Source: Sphagnum magellanicum (taxonomy: Eukaryota > Streptophyta > Sphagnopsida > Sphagnales > Sphagnaceae). Taken from it: a DNA stretch of 64,000 bases. The stretch lies in the NCBI GenBank assembly GCA_021904315.1, contig CM038914.1, positions 21,005,065 through 21,069,064 of the forward strand, read 5' to 3'. The translations under genes were made by a program, and so were the position numbers. Shown one piece after another: positions 49,001 through 61,308 of this stretch (position 1 is the first letter of the stretch; every line of letters starts with the position of its first letter). The notes under the pieces were generated by a model. The model was not told where the DNA came from. It worked only from the letters and a program-made list of their open reading frames with translations, and ran no database searches.

Positions 49001-51741
49001 GTAAGTAGCCCTTCAGTTGATTCAACACCATTTCTTCCTGGTTCTTGAGCCTCATTGACTGTGTCCCTCTCACTCACCATTATTGTAGCTGTAGTTGATG
49101 AGGGGAGGGATTGTTCAGCAGACAACTGTTGCTCTGGCCTCACTTTCAAATCAGTTTGTGAAGCACGTGAGCCTGCATTCAGGGCAGCATCATGCTGTTT
49201 GCTCCACCCAGCAGATATTTGGCGCTTTAGCCAGTGCTTATCTTTAACAGATGTGTCACGACCATAGGTACTGCGAAAAGCCTCATGAAGCTCCCGTATA
49301 GAAAGATTCTCCAATGAAGATGGGTCGGGCATACTGTTTACAGCAGGCAATACTACTGATCTTGGTGCCTGAACTTTTGATGGTGTTCGGGTAAAAGGTT
49401 TCTGAGCCACTACAGTTCTCGCCCTGTGCGCGCCAGCAGTTCGGATGGAACTTCGTTGAGGGCCCCACCCAGATGTCAATCTAGGAATGACACCTGAACC
49501 AGATGACTGCTTTTCAGGTGATGTCCCTATCACAGCAGCTTCTCCAACACTGGGGTTCAATGTCATTGGCAGTATTGTTGCAGAAGGAACAGGGTCACTT
49601 CCAGCATTGAAATCAAAGTATTTTGGATTGGGTCGACGTTGTCTCTTGTAATCTCCACTTGTGTCACCTGCATTGAGATAAGCAGATGAATTGCTCTCAT
49701 GACCGAGCACACTGCCAACCTGGTCTTCAAATGATAGTCGCTGCTGCTCTTCTGCATCCACTCTCAACAACATTGTATCCACAACCTGCAGACACAGATG
49801 CCACAAAGTTTCAAAGCAATTGCAGCAAAACAACATGGTTTTCTAAATTCTCACCATAGTTTCACATTCACGAAAGAAGGCAAAGCCGCTTGAGTATCAC
49901 CATGAAGAGGAGATGTCAAATGCTTCCACAGCAACTTCAAACATACCTCCATTTTCTGTATCCTTTGTGCAACTCAAGGTCAGTGACAAGTGAAAATTCA
50001 AGTCATGCCTACCAACCATTGTTCTAGCCCACAGACCACAGGACCAGCAAGCCAAAAGGCACCTTGCTAGCAATCATATCTCATGACCAGATCTCCAAAT
50101 TACAAAAGTCGAACGACCTCAATAGGCAAACAGAAGCTATTGAGGCTCACAAGAAAACACATGCAGCGTACATACTCTTGAATCTTGATGTTTCTTTGTC
50201 CTACGGGCTTTCACCATCCAAGGGTGTTGAAACCGAGAAACCTTCACCTTCAACATTTATTCCATCAGCAGTGCAGCAAGCTCAAAAAGTTAGCAAACTA
50301 CAGCAAATGCACCCGGAGTCCTCATGCCCTACACAGCTGTTCCTACCACTTTAAACAGTAAATTAAGCTGGCCAGTTGTATTTGGTGTACCTGAAGTCGT
50401 GACAGCAGCTTCTTCTTTTCAGCCACAAGGTCATCCATTTCTGAGGGAACTGCAATCCAGAACACAACATTCACTGCTGAGACCTCCACACATATGCAAA
50501 GCTTGCCAAAACATTCAAATTGAGACAGGTTACCCACAACATCTAGAAGCCTTCCAAATTAACCAGAAATGTGACAGCAAACAGATTAAAAGTTTCTGGC
50601 AAGGTGTGAATCTATTAGGTTGTGCTCATCAATCCAAGTACACAGAACTCTCCTGAATACACTCAAATAGAAGTCCTGCCAGTGGTAGACTGGGTAGGAG
50701 AGATGGGAGCAATGTGCAAAAAGCAACAGTGATCAAATAAAGCAGAAAGTTCAGGAAATACACTGACATGATGGATCCTCCTTTCCATCTGAATCATCCT
50801 CGTCAGAATCAAGAGATACATCACTTCCCTCTTCATCCTCATCATCCTCATTGACATCACTCCCTCCAGCATATGAGGGTGCAAGTCCAGCACTGCTTCC
50901 CTCTACCAATGACTGGAAAACTTCATCCTCTGTGGCTGGAAGAACTGATCCATCATCTCCAACCTGCCTCATCATAGTCAAATTTATGATGTAATGCCAA
51001 GCAACAGACCAAATAACTAAGACACCTGATTCAGTCATGGTATCAAGTGTGGACTATATGCCAATCTACTCAGCATCATTTTCTGACTGCAACAAGCAAT
51101 GAACATATCTATGAGATTGTACGGAAAACTGCACAAATAACACTTGAAGTTAACCATTGTGCCAGTTCCAGCAAAACCAAAACTAACACAACAAGAGTGA
51201 GTCTGGTAATAACCTCATGAGTGTCACTCACAAAGTATCATTGTGAATAGCAGTGACTAGCTGCCATGACTCCCCACTGCTCCTGAAAGTTGGTGTAGAC
51301 ATACAATTATCCACCCAGGCAAACAATTACACACAATTATGTGTACTGAGTTTCTCTCATGTTTCTGGAAGCAACAGAAATACTTGGTCATGTTGCTGGC
51401 TTGCACTCAGGAGAAAAAACTAATAAAATAACTCAGTCTTATCCTCACTCAAGCTGCTTGTGAGAGGGTAAGCTTCATTCCATTTTAGCTCACCCTTGCA
51501 CAAGCAAGCATCTAAGCCTAAGGCATAGAGAAGCCAATATAGAGGGCAGTAGTTGGGGACCTCCTGCACCCTGAAAATATCCTTTTAAGCACACCACATG
51601 TCCTTTGAGCAAAGAAACACATACCTTGACTAACTTGTAAACCAGCCGATCAGTGGTGACTGTCTTGTTGACAGGAGGAGACCTCTCTCCCACAGTTGAG
51701 GAAGGTCCTTCACTACTTTTATCCTCTGTAGGCTCCAACAT
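46034..51741 (-). CDS. TRF-like (TRFL) Myb/SANT protein with telobox-type DNA-binding domain
   Basis: Eight exons: 51741-51625, 50963-50768, 50449-50391, 49785-48550, 48321-48187, 47794-47483, 47200-47144 and 46183-46034, giving 753 residues. Phases close with CTG|GTATGT at 48550 and the acceptor at 48321; a second acceptor at 48341 would break phase unless another donor is used. An acidic Asp/Glu/Ser block lies at about 70-100 (SDVNEDDEDEEGSDVSLDSD), followed by a likely coiled coil (MDDLVAEKKKLLSRLQVVDT). Two related basic motifs occur, KRQRRPNPKYFDF and KRQRKPNRRYVED. The Myb domain is at about 638-700: RRKHHRPWTLREVMTLVEGV, then GGGKWADIKKLAF, then VDLKDKWRNLLRAS with the VDLKDKWRN telobox signature of proteins that can bind TTTAGGG repeats. 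The tail has a KKQFTAAIPATILARVRDLA motif. Nuclear DNA binding is expected; in vivo targets are unknown. Confidence 0.9.
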
Positions 51742-53929
51742 TGCTGTGGGACTGGTCTACAATCTTACATGGACAGAAACCTGACAGTACACAGAAACAA
51801 GCCCAGACTGATGTCACATGTTTGAGCAGGATCAAAAGCCACAGTTGTTGAAATGGACAAAAGGTGACTTCCACTCTCTAGTTTCCTTGTTTTTCTCTCA
51901 AGGGAACTAAAGCAAAAACATCACAGCAGATCACCCTTTCAGGTTGCTTGTCAGTTCTGTAGACATTACAGTGCCATGAATGACTGGATCCATTGTGTGA
52001 TGAGACCAACCCAAGATCAATTTTTCTTTCACCTGCAAGAAATCATTTAGGAACAAGAACAGACAGCAGCAGACCCATTTGGATCACCAATCGGCAGGAA
52101 AATGTCATCTACTAATCAGAACTTGGACCAGCTGTTTAGTGCAAGATATAGAGGGAACAATCATCTGACAACTGAGGTAGGCTTATTGAAAGCACCCAAT
52201 AACAGAAATCTTAAATTGTATCTGTCTTCCCTGCATTGAAGTTACCTTCCCTCATTGAACAACTCAAAGTATTTGAATCTTCCCAACACTGAAGAACAGA
52301 GAGACTTTGTAAAGACTGTGTAAGACTTCCAGGAAAAAGGCAGATGCTGCACAAAAGAAAAAAACCAGTGTGCAAACAATCCAATTCACCTAGAATCAAT
52401 CAATCAGCAGGATGATGATCATAATACAGTACAACCATAGTTTGCGGTTGAGCCATGATGAAACATGAGCTTCATGCTGGAGAACAGATTGAAGTGAAAA
52501 ACCAGATTTCAACAGCTTGTGTAACCTAGAGCTTGATATATTCCAGAGCTGAACCTGTTCCTGAACTGCAGATCGATCTGTTCTGGAACCACAGGTTCAC
52601 AGATTGATCTCCCCCATGTGTATCTTCTTCAATGAGTAGTTGTCAAAGCAGACATAGGAATCTATAACTTCTTCAGCCAGACGAGACAAAGAGCAATAGG
52701 AACACTGTTTTTACAGGTAGGATAAGAACCTCCACTGGTGGAACGAGAGAGAGACACATATCTCTCTCTCCAACGAGACTTCTTCTTCTCCGAGCAAGCA
52801 AGCATGCAGAAGTATTGGTGCTAGAGATAGGTACTATACGTCAAGAAACTGTTTAGGAATCCACAGAAGCAGAGCACTGTATTTGGACTCCTAAGAAGAT
52901 GCGCAGATTTCTGTATTGGACTCTGCCTGCGGTTCAAGAAAGCGTCCGGCAAGACCCGAGCACCGGAACTGTTTGCCAAACAAACAAAAAACCAAAGCTG
53001 CCTGGAAAGGAAAGGATTCATTTCAAGTGCTAACGAGGCGCTTGTAACCCTGATATCAATAATTTCGCAACGTCAACGCCCTGCTCTACAGAGACGGAGT
53101 TTGCAGATAATCTCTGAGACGGTGAGAAAGAGAGAGAGTACTGAAAAGATACCGATGAGAGTGTTTCTTCGCTTGTTCCACCTCGAAGATCTTCTTCCTC
53201 TAACAGAAAGCCGCAAAAAGAGGGGGAAAGGAAAGACAGAAGCGAGGAAAAGGAAACATAGACAGCAGGCATGCACACACAAAGCTCCGCATCTTCTTGC
53301 GCAGAAAAAATATATACAGAAACAGTAACGACAACATACCTGAGAAAGCATACAGACAGAGAGGAAACAAGCACCAAAAACTCTCTCCCGGCTTCACTTC
53401 TTGGAATTCAGATCAGCGTGAATAGGATCAGAAATGCACCTGTCTTTGGCGCACGGAAAACCAATTGTGTATCGCAACGAAGTAACAGTTGCTATCCTTC
53501 TCCTTCACCCCCTTCAACTCCACCCTCACACACAATTTTCCACCCCCGCGGAAGCTCTTGCACCGCAACAAAAAGCTTCGGGGGTGTGCACCAGCGGGGC
53601 TGCACGGCTAAACGTCCAAATCTCAGTCAGAGCTCGGGAACCACGAAAACTCCGGAAGCGACCAAAAAAATAGGACCTATTTTTATTTTTATTTTCTTCC
53701 AGGGAAAGGAAAACGAAAGGAGGAGCAAAATTTCGGCAATCAGGAAAGCGAAGACTCGCAATGGGAACAGTGCGAAACACAAATTGGGAAACGCCAGATC
53801 GTGAAATGGTGAAGAAGACGAAGAGGAAGAAGAGACGCCATCGCCGCGGGACCATCGGCGAGTGCACAAGGCGAGGCGAGAGAGACGACAACTGTTCCGA
53901 GTGTTTGGCCAAAGGGACTCAATAAACAC
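51742..53929 (-). other. 5' region of the TRF-like gene
   Basis: No gene with recognisable homology is seen. GA- and CT-rich tracts (52745-52785, 53128-53140) and several donor-like and acceptor-like sites suggest long, spliced 5'UTR sequence. Open frames on both strands near 53030-53940 overlap one another and have biased composition, so I do not call them. Confidence 0.45.
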
Positions 53930-54515
53930 CCCTTTCACACTTTTGGGACAACAATCAACAACACACCTAAAAACTTTGGTTTCACACTTTCAGCCCAAAC
54001 TATTGCACTTCACATCTAAAAACTAATTGGTTTCACACTTTTAGCACAAGACCATTGCACTTAAATTGCCAGAATGTCTGGATGCACACTTTCAGGAAAA
54101 CCCATTGGACTTAACTTTGCATCCAAATTCACACACAAACCATTTGACTTTCAGTTTTCAGGTATGGACTCACACTTTCGAACTAAACATTGAGCTTAAT
54201 TTGAAGGTCTCGTTCCACTAAATTGAACTTTGGGTTTGGATTCACACTTTAAGGACAAACCATTGGACTAAACTTTTTAGGTATGGATTCACATTTTCAA
54301 GACAAACAATTCGCGTTTAGCTTTTTAGGTATGATTCACACTTTGAACCATTGGACTTAATTCTAGAGGTCTGGACTCACATTTTCAAGACAAACCATTG
54401 GACTTAAATTTTAGGTTTGGATTCACATTTTCAAGACAACCCACTAAACTTCAACTTTAGCTATTAATTCACACTTTTAAAAACAAACCACAAGACTTAG
54501 GTTTTAGGTCATGAA
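53930..54515. repeat. Minisatellite, about 46-52-bp period, beyond the TRF-like gene
   Basis: About eleven diverged units each hold a TTCACACTTT or TTCACATTTT word, then CAAGACAAACCATTGGACTT-like sequence, then a TTTTAGGT[AT]TGGA link. The word recurs near 53982, 54033, 54085, 54172, 54243, 54290, 54337, 54378, 54424 and 54470. Units vary in length and some are partial. Confidence 0.82.
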
Positions 54516-57500
54516 AACATCCATCATCATCATCTCATTAAAGAACAAAAGAAAATAAGAATTAGCATATTGTGCTTCGTTCCTGCAACACCAAATTGAA
54601 AATCATCTTCCCTTTATGAATTTAATGTTTCAAAGCACAAAACAAAACATAACAACAACAATTCAACATAAGATTTCACATTATCAAATTTTGTAATAAT
54701 AGGCCATGAAATTATTATTTTTAAACAAGAAAAATTCACACTAATTTTGTTACCAACATCAAAAATAACATCAAAAAGATCAAGAAATCAACATGCAACA
54801 AAAAAACAAAACCTTCAAAATTTCAATTGGATTGTGTTTCCATCACAAAACATTGTTGAAAAACAACATAATGTTGCATGTTAATCATCATTAAAACATT
54901 GTTGAAAAACAATGTGATGTTGCATGTTAATCGTTTTTAATGAGGAAACAAATGTGAAATTTAACATTGTCACTGAGAAAAATGTGGGAGAAACCAAAGA
55001 AAATATGATTCCTAAATATAAAAACCATCACCACATTCATAGCCCTAGAAATGTAATTTATGGAGACCATTTTGCATGGTGATGCCAATCATGAAGTATA
55101 TCATAAGGAGGAGGGTGGTGATTTCCTCCCAAATTTGAACCATGTGAATGTAGTGAATCCAAAGCAAGTCTATGACCCAAAGTTGATTTCATTTGCACTT
55201 ATAACCACTTGATTTGTTTTGATTTGTGTACATGACTTGTTCATGAGATGCTTATGATTATCACATCATCCTAATACCATCTTGGATCTTTTACACACCC
55301 CTTTTCCCCATTGCAAGGAATTAAAGAATGTATGAAAAATATAATTTAAATATTTTTCTATAGTAAATTCACTCATATATAATCAACATGATTAGTGAGT
55401 AAATTATACAACTATGCAATAATTTGAATTACAACTTTAGATCTACAACTATGGATACTATCAATCTTACATTGATAAATTCCACCCCTTAACATTTAAC
55501 CCCCCCTACAATTGGTTTCATCTTCAAAAATCTCATATAACAAATCGATAATCTAGAACTTTGTGGGTCGAATAAGAATATCAATGTTTTGAAGCAAATT
55601 TTCATATTAATGAAGTGTAGTTAACATTAATTTAACCTCAAGCCCAAATCCAATTTGAATATATATAGGTGCAGTTGATGTATTTGTAACAACAATTGAT
55701 TTAAAAATTTGTGATCCTCCTTTGATGGTATTGGGCTCTACATCAATATTGAAATCAATGATCATTCCCAAGTAAAAACATTGCATGAAAATTTTTGTGA
55801 AATGTAAACATGATCCATGTAAACAATTCCATGATATTCAATTTTACAAATGTATAGTTGTTCATTGCATTCTTCGAATCAAAAGCTTAAAAGATCATTT
55901 CTTCAACAATGGTTTATATTTTATCCCACCATGGTTCCCACTTTCAAAGTTGTTATACCAATGCTTGAATATGAACATCCAATAATGTTTGGTTCATGAA
56001 TAATTCATCATACTCCATCTTGTGAGTTATAATTCTTGATGGCGTAATTTATAGTTATTACTCTTAGTCTTTTTACTTATCACATTCTAGTTGCAACTCA
56101 ATAATTTGTGTTTATTAATCTTCAAAGTGCTTTATTACAGCTAATAAAGATTTGGTAGTTTTTTGGCATTGCCAATCAAAAAGTTTTTGCAAGTGGGTCC
56201 AAGCATGGTAAAGTGGACCAAAAAGTACATTCGCTTAAATCCAAATTTTAAATATGGCAATTTTTCAACATAAACATAAGAAAGTAGGTTCAATTTTTTT
56301 TAATAATCTCATTATGGAAGCCTTCATGCTTCCATTGAATTTTTATGAGTTGAATGCAAAATTTGAAAAACTTTCGTATAAAAAAAGTAGGTAACAAATA
56401 CAAACAAAACTAACAAGTTAATATTGTGTTCATTCCTATTTCTACATTAAATGTTAAATATATTTTGATTCTACTATGAAAAAATTCAAAGTCCACTAGT
56501 ATATTTAGCATGCTATTGATTTAAAAATAAAATAAAGCCAATATTTCATTTACTTGTGCTTGAATTTAATCTATTTTGCATGTTTTGATTTTGATGAATA
56601 TATACAAACATACTTTAAACATGTGGGTTTTAAATTTAATTATAGCAAAGTCAAAGAACTTCATATAATTAAACCTTAAAATAAATAATTTTTTAAATTT
56701 GTTATACCAAGGCCTACTTGATGGCCACTTTCCATTTATGCTATAAGGTAATCTTTGGTTTACTTTACTATAGTTTTGCCCAAGTTTTTGAACTCCATAT
56801 CCTTTTGTTGAATTTGAAATATGTTTTATTTTAATTTCATGGTTTTTTTTGTCATTGTACAAGATTTTTAATTTGCACATTTTTATCAACTAACTCATTC
56901 AATGCATCTATTTTTTATTATTAGTTAATTAATTGTGTTCTACCATGAGGTTTGTGAAATCTTTAAATAATTTTTGTCAATTCATAACTCTATGAACTCC
57001 AAAAGTAACAAAATCTTTTATATCTTAAAAAATTTGTATTATTCAAAAGGTAGGGGTTAATTACATGAACTAAAACTTGTGGAATTGGGATGATCAGTTC
57101 CTTATTGCAAATTGACAATCTCAAATGCAATTTATAAAGTTGCAAAAAGTTTTACAAATGGAGGTCATTGTTCAAAATTTGGTGATGGAAATCGTGTAAA
57201 TGTAGGTTTAGATACAATTGATGTGATTATATTTGGCATAATTCAAGTATGTGCACATTTACAAGTAGGCATTTCAAGTGGAACCTTTGGAAAATAGTTT
57301 TGGTGGTAAACTGATCAAATTGCATTACAACAAGTTGATTCATCAATATTTTTTTAACTAATGGCAACATCTATGATTTAACAACTATAAACCTCATTCT
57401 TTGAATGATATGTTCCATTGTAATTTCTTGCACATCCTTTTCCATGTCCTTTTATGAATCATCATGAGTTTTAGAACTCTCCATAGGTACAAACTCCATA

Positions 57501-60497
57501 CTTGAATTTTCATCAAGTTATGGTTACTAAACACCTTGATCATCATTTTTATCGGTGTTAGTGGCCAACAAAAACCATTTGCAAAATAAAGTAACAATGA
57601 CTACTTACATACAACATACCAATCTTCTTTGTTTCCTACGCATAATAAACATCAATTTTCTTGTAAAGTTTGGTCCACTACTCCATCTCCACATTAAATT
57701 GGGTAAACATAATGGAACATTAGTTTATTGGCATATCATGATCTATGTTCATGAAACTTACAACAATTTTTGTTGTCGAAGTAATTGATTTTCTCGCATT
57801 AGTACACCACTTGCAAAAATATTAAAAATTTTAATCAATAAAGTTCTTGCATCTTGAAAATAGCTTTTTTTTAATGCTAACATAAACATATGTGAACTCC
57901 ACAATGCTACCAACTATATTCGAAGCAATTGATTTGCTTATTGTCAATGGATCAACTACTTTTCAATTTGATACTTGAAGCATCTCATGGAAAAATTAAT
58001 GATCGATGACAATGTTTTTCCCTTGAACATACGCTTGGATATGCCCATCTTGGTGTTGAATCCATTTCAAAAAGAATCCTCAAGGAGTGGAATTCTCAAA
58101 TTAATCCATTGTACTTAGAAAAATCCTTCATAGCCAATTGTTTTGGCCCGTCAAAATTCCATGGGTCTAGTAGTAATCTACTACATGATCTTTTAAATTT
58201 CTTTTACATCTACAATCCAACAATCTTCTTGTGATGTGGTAAGTTGTACCATTGGTTGCTTATCTTACCTCGACACCATCTACTTCGACCTATGATGGAT
58301 AAAAAATAACATATAAGTGGTTGGAGCCTCTTCTAATTGTTGAATTGTTTTTTCTTATGTCTATATCTTTATATCAAAATCTACAACAAACAGAACAACC
58401 TCTTCTTCATCAATATTATATATTACAATTATAATCACATCAATTAGTCATGGAAAATTTTATAAATGTTGAATCACTATGTGAATTTCATGTTTTGTTC
58501 ATGATGGTGTACTAGAATCTATATCTTTAGTTGATAGTTGAATTACAAGTGGTAGAATGTGCCATATCAATCTAATATGAAAAAGCCCAAAATACTTATA
58601 CTACCATAATGGAAGGTGACGATAATTTACAAGTTGGAGAGGAATTGATTGTGATCAATTTCATAAAATAGTCTTAATATAAAATCTTTAATACTTATGA
58701 GTGATTACAATAGAGTGGAAGGTGACAAACATTCTGAAGAGGGATTATTGTAATTAATAAATTCATAAAATAAAACATCTTATGAATAGTTATAATACAA
58801 TGATAAGGATTCTAAAGAGGGACTCATGTGATCAATTTCATAATGTGAAGGAAAGGATGTTAAAACTAAAGGATTTATGAATGTGTGTGTGTGTTCGTAT
58901 TCTTGAAGGTGCTAGTTTACATTGAAGATGGCTGAAAATTAACTTAAAATTAACAAGAGGTGTGTCACACTATGGCCTTGACATTTGCATTAATAAATAT
59001 CTTAAAGCAAAAGAAGAATTACAAAAACTCAAATGTTTCGCCATGTAAAAATATAATCTTCAAAAATCCTCTACAAGAAACCAAATTCCTTCAATATATT
59101 ATAACTTTGTCATTAATCTCAATTTGCAACACAAGCCAAAATATCATCTTTCAAAAATCCTCATATAAAAAATAGACCTATTACTTAAGGGCCAAAATCC
59201 CTTAAGCTACTATACTTTATAATGAATATAAACATAATGTCCTTGCCTTAGGAGCACTACATGATCTTTAATTGCTTGGGTTCTAAACATGTATTATGAC
59301 TATCATGTTAGGGATACAAATTCCTCAATGTGGTTCCAAAGAATGTGGAAATTCAGCGTGCATTTAGAGAATTTTGAATTTCATGGAGTTGATATGTAGT
59401 TTAAATTATTTTTTTTTGGGGTGCATCTTTAACAAATGTGAAGTGGTGTCTAACAAATGGTTTAATAGGAATTGTTATGCCAAGAGTTAGCTAATACATG
59501 GTTTAAAGCTATAATGTTAATAATTGGGGGAAAATTATAATATTATGTTGGAATAAGCTAATGAATATTTGAAAACTACCATTTTATTTAAATACCCAAA
59601 TTCCTTATGGTATTAGACTTCTATTTTATACTTCTAGCAAAACTCATAAACATGGTGAATTGACTTCAAATTCAACAATGGATAAATCCATATTTGGAAT
59701 GTAACATTTTTCTGAAGTGGGGTTTCCTTTTTTTTCTTTCCTCTCTATCTCCACATGTAGCTAAAATAGTCAAATTGACTATTGGTTCATTTGATATTTG
59801 AAAGGGTTATGAAATTCGGCAATTCATGGGCTCTCTATACTAAAGCACATATGACATTTGTAGGTGTATTTTGAGCTATGACCATTTTTCTTTAGTTTAA
59901 GAATAACTAAGGTTTTAAGTCATCAAATAACTTTACTCTGCTTCATGTGGAGATTGATACTTACCTTCTTCCCCCCTAACAATTTAAGGTTTTCCCAAAG
60001 CTACAAAGTATGCTTCAAAGGGTTTATATGGAAAAATAATTAATTAAAAATGTATATAGAAATCATATGCACATGCAAAAATTTAGTTTTTTTGAACTCT
60101 CTTTCAAACAATTGGTAGTATCATTTGTATACAAAGTTGGTATATTCTTTTACTATAACAAATCTTGTGTTATAATGGCATGAATGAATGAGTAGTCGAT
60201 GTTTGATACCAATTTTATATAGTATATCGACCTTTCCTATATATAACCATTTAGGAATGTCCATAAGTAGAAATAAAAAATATATATTCATCACCATTTT
60301 CATCTTTCAAATCCAAAATGATGACTCAATACTTGCATCAAACTAGCAAAAAATATTAAGTGTTTTTTTGAAAGCTTCAAAAAACCAGATTTCAAAACAT
60401 TAAATCTTAAACTATGTGTAGTGTGGATTGTAACCAAAAAGAAGAGGGCGCAAGAAATGAACCACGCCTTGACCTAATTAAAAAGGGTTCAAGGGAC
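54516..60497. other. AT-rich, gene-poor stretch
   Basis: No gene is recognised over 6 kb. A 46-bp tandem pair lies at 54850-54940 (ACATTGTTGAAAAACAA followed by ATGTTGCATGTTAAT). Three worn repeats of GAGG(A/G)A...TGATCAATTTCATAA type lie between about 58610 and 58860. Open frames (for example 56566-56889) are low-complexity. Confidence 0.45.
54850..54941. repeat. 46-bp tandem duplication
   Basis: Two copies begin ACATTGTTGAAAAACAA at 54850 and 54896 and both run to GTTGCATGTTAATC. Confidence 0.85.
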
Positions 60498-61308
60498 TGT
60501 TGGAACTCCCGAGCTTCTGGACAGAACACAATCACAGATACGTTTCTCTTAGTGCCTAGTCTTTAAGCATTCTTGCATTCTCTCATCAACAACCAATGCA
60601 GCATTCAACACACATAGATCGACAATCCAGAATGTTATGAACCCATAACTCACATCTCACATTTACAATATAAGCCAGGAAAAGCACAAGCTGCCTGACT
60701 CGAGGATACTTATGAAAGTTCAAACACTGATCGAGGTCTTGCCCTACATATGCACATCATCGTCTACTTGGCCAAGTTGATGGCGCAGCGGAGAATTCTA
60801 CCAACCAGCCAAATCCTCACCAGAATGAAGCTCTACATACTCATTCTCACAGATAATCTGAAAACACCAGCTTTCTCACTACTGCCTGTTCCTCCAGAGG
60901 AATCACCAAAAAAAAACAGTCCTAAGGAAAAATGCTCTCACTCCTCAGTACTCCCAGTCTATCAAAAGAATGCGCCTCCTTCCTCCTCAGCCACCGAGCT
61001 TCTTCTCTTCCTCCGAATCCGTCACACCCTATCGCTCCCGTTCCTTTTTACCTAGCTTCTCTCTCAAGCCTCCTCCTCCTTTTTCCACTTTCGGCTTATC
61101 AATGCAGTTCCATGCCTCTTCATCATTCGCGCCGCCTTCATTCCTGTACAACCTCTCACACACCCCAAACACAGATCTTCCCATGCACATCCATGCAGCT
61201 GTCATGGAGAGTTATCCGTCGCCAAAAATCAAGACAGCTAATTATACACAAAGCAAATCTCAAGGCCCTGGTGTGTTCACACTGTGTGGCGACTATTTTC
61301 GTGTTACA
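60498..61308 (-). repeat. Probable 3' LTR of the Ty3-type element
   Basis: On the plus strand it reads from TGTTGGAACTCCC to GTGTTACA, TG to CA, about 811 bp. In element orientation a purine-rich tract (GGAGGGG) comes shortly before it. The partner LTR is outside the window, so the boundaries are tentative by several bases. Confidence 0.5.

Noticed and set aside
53030-53940. Overlapping open frames on both strands
   Set aside because: Composition is biased by GA/CT tracts; the region is better explained as the 5' region of the TRF-like gene.
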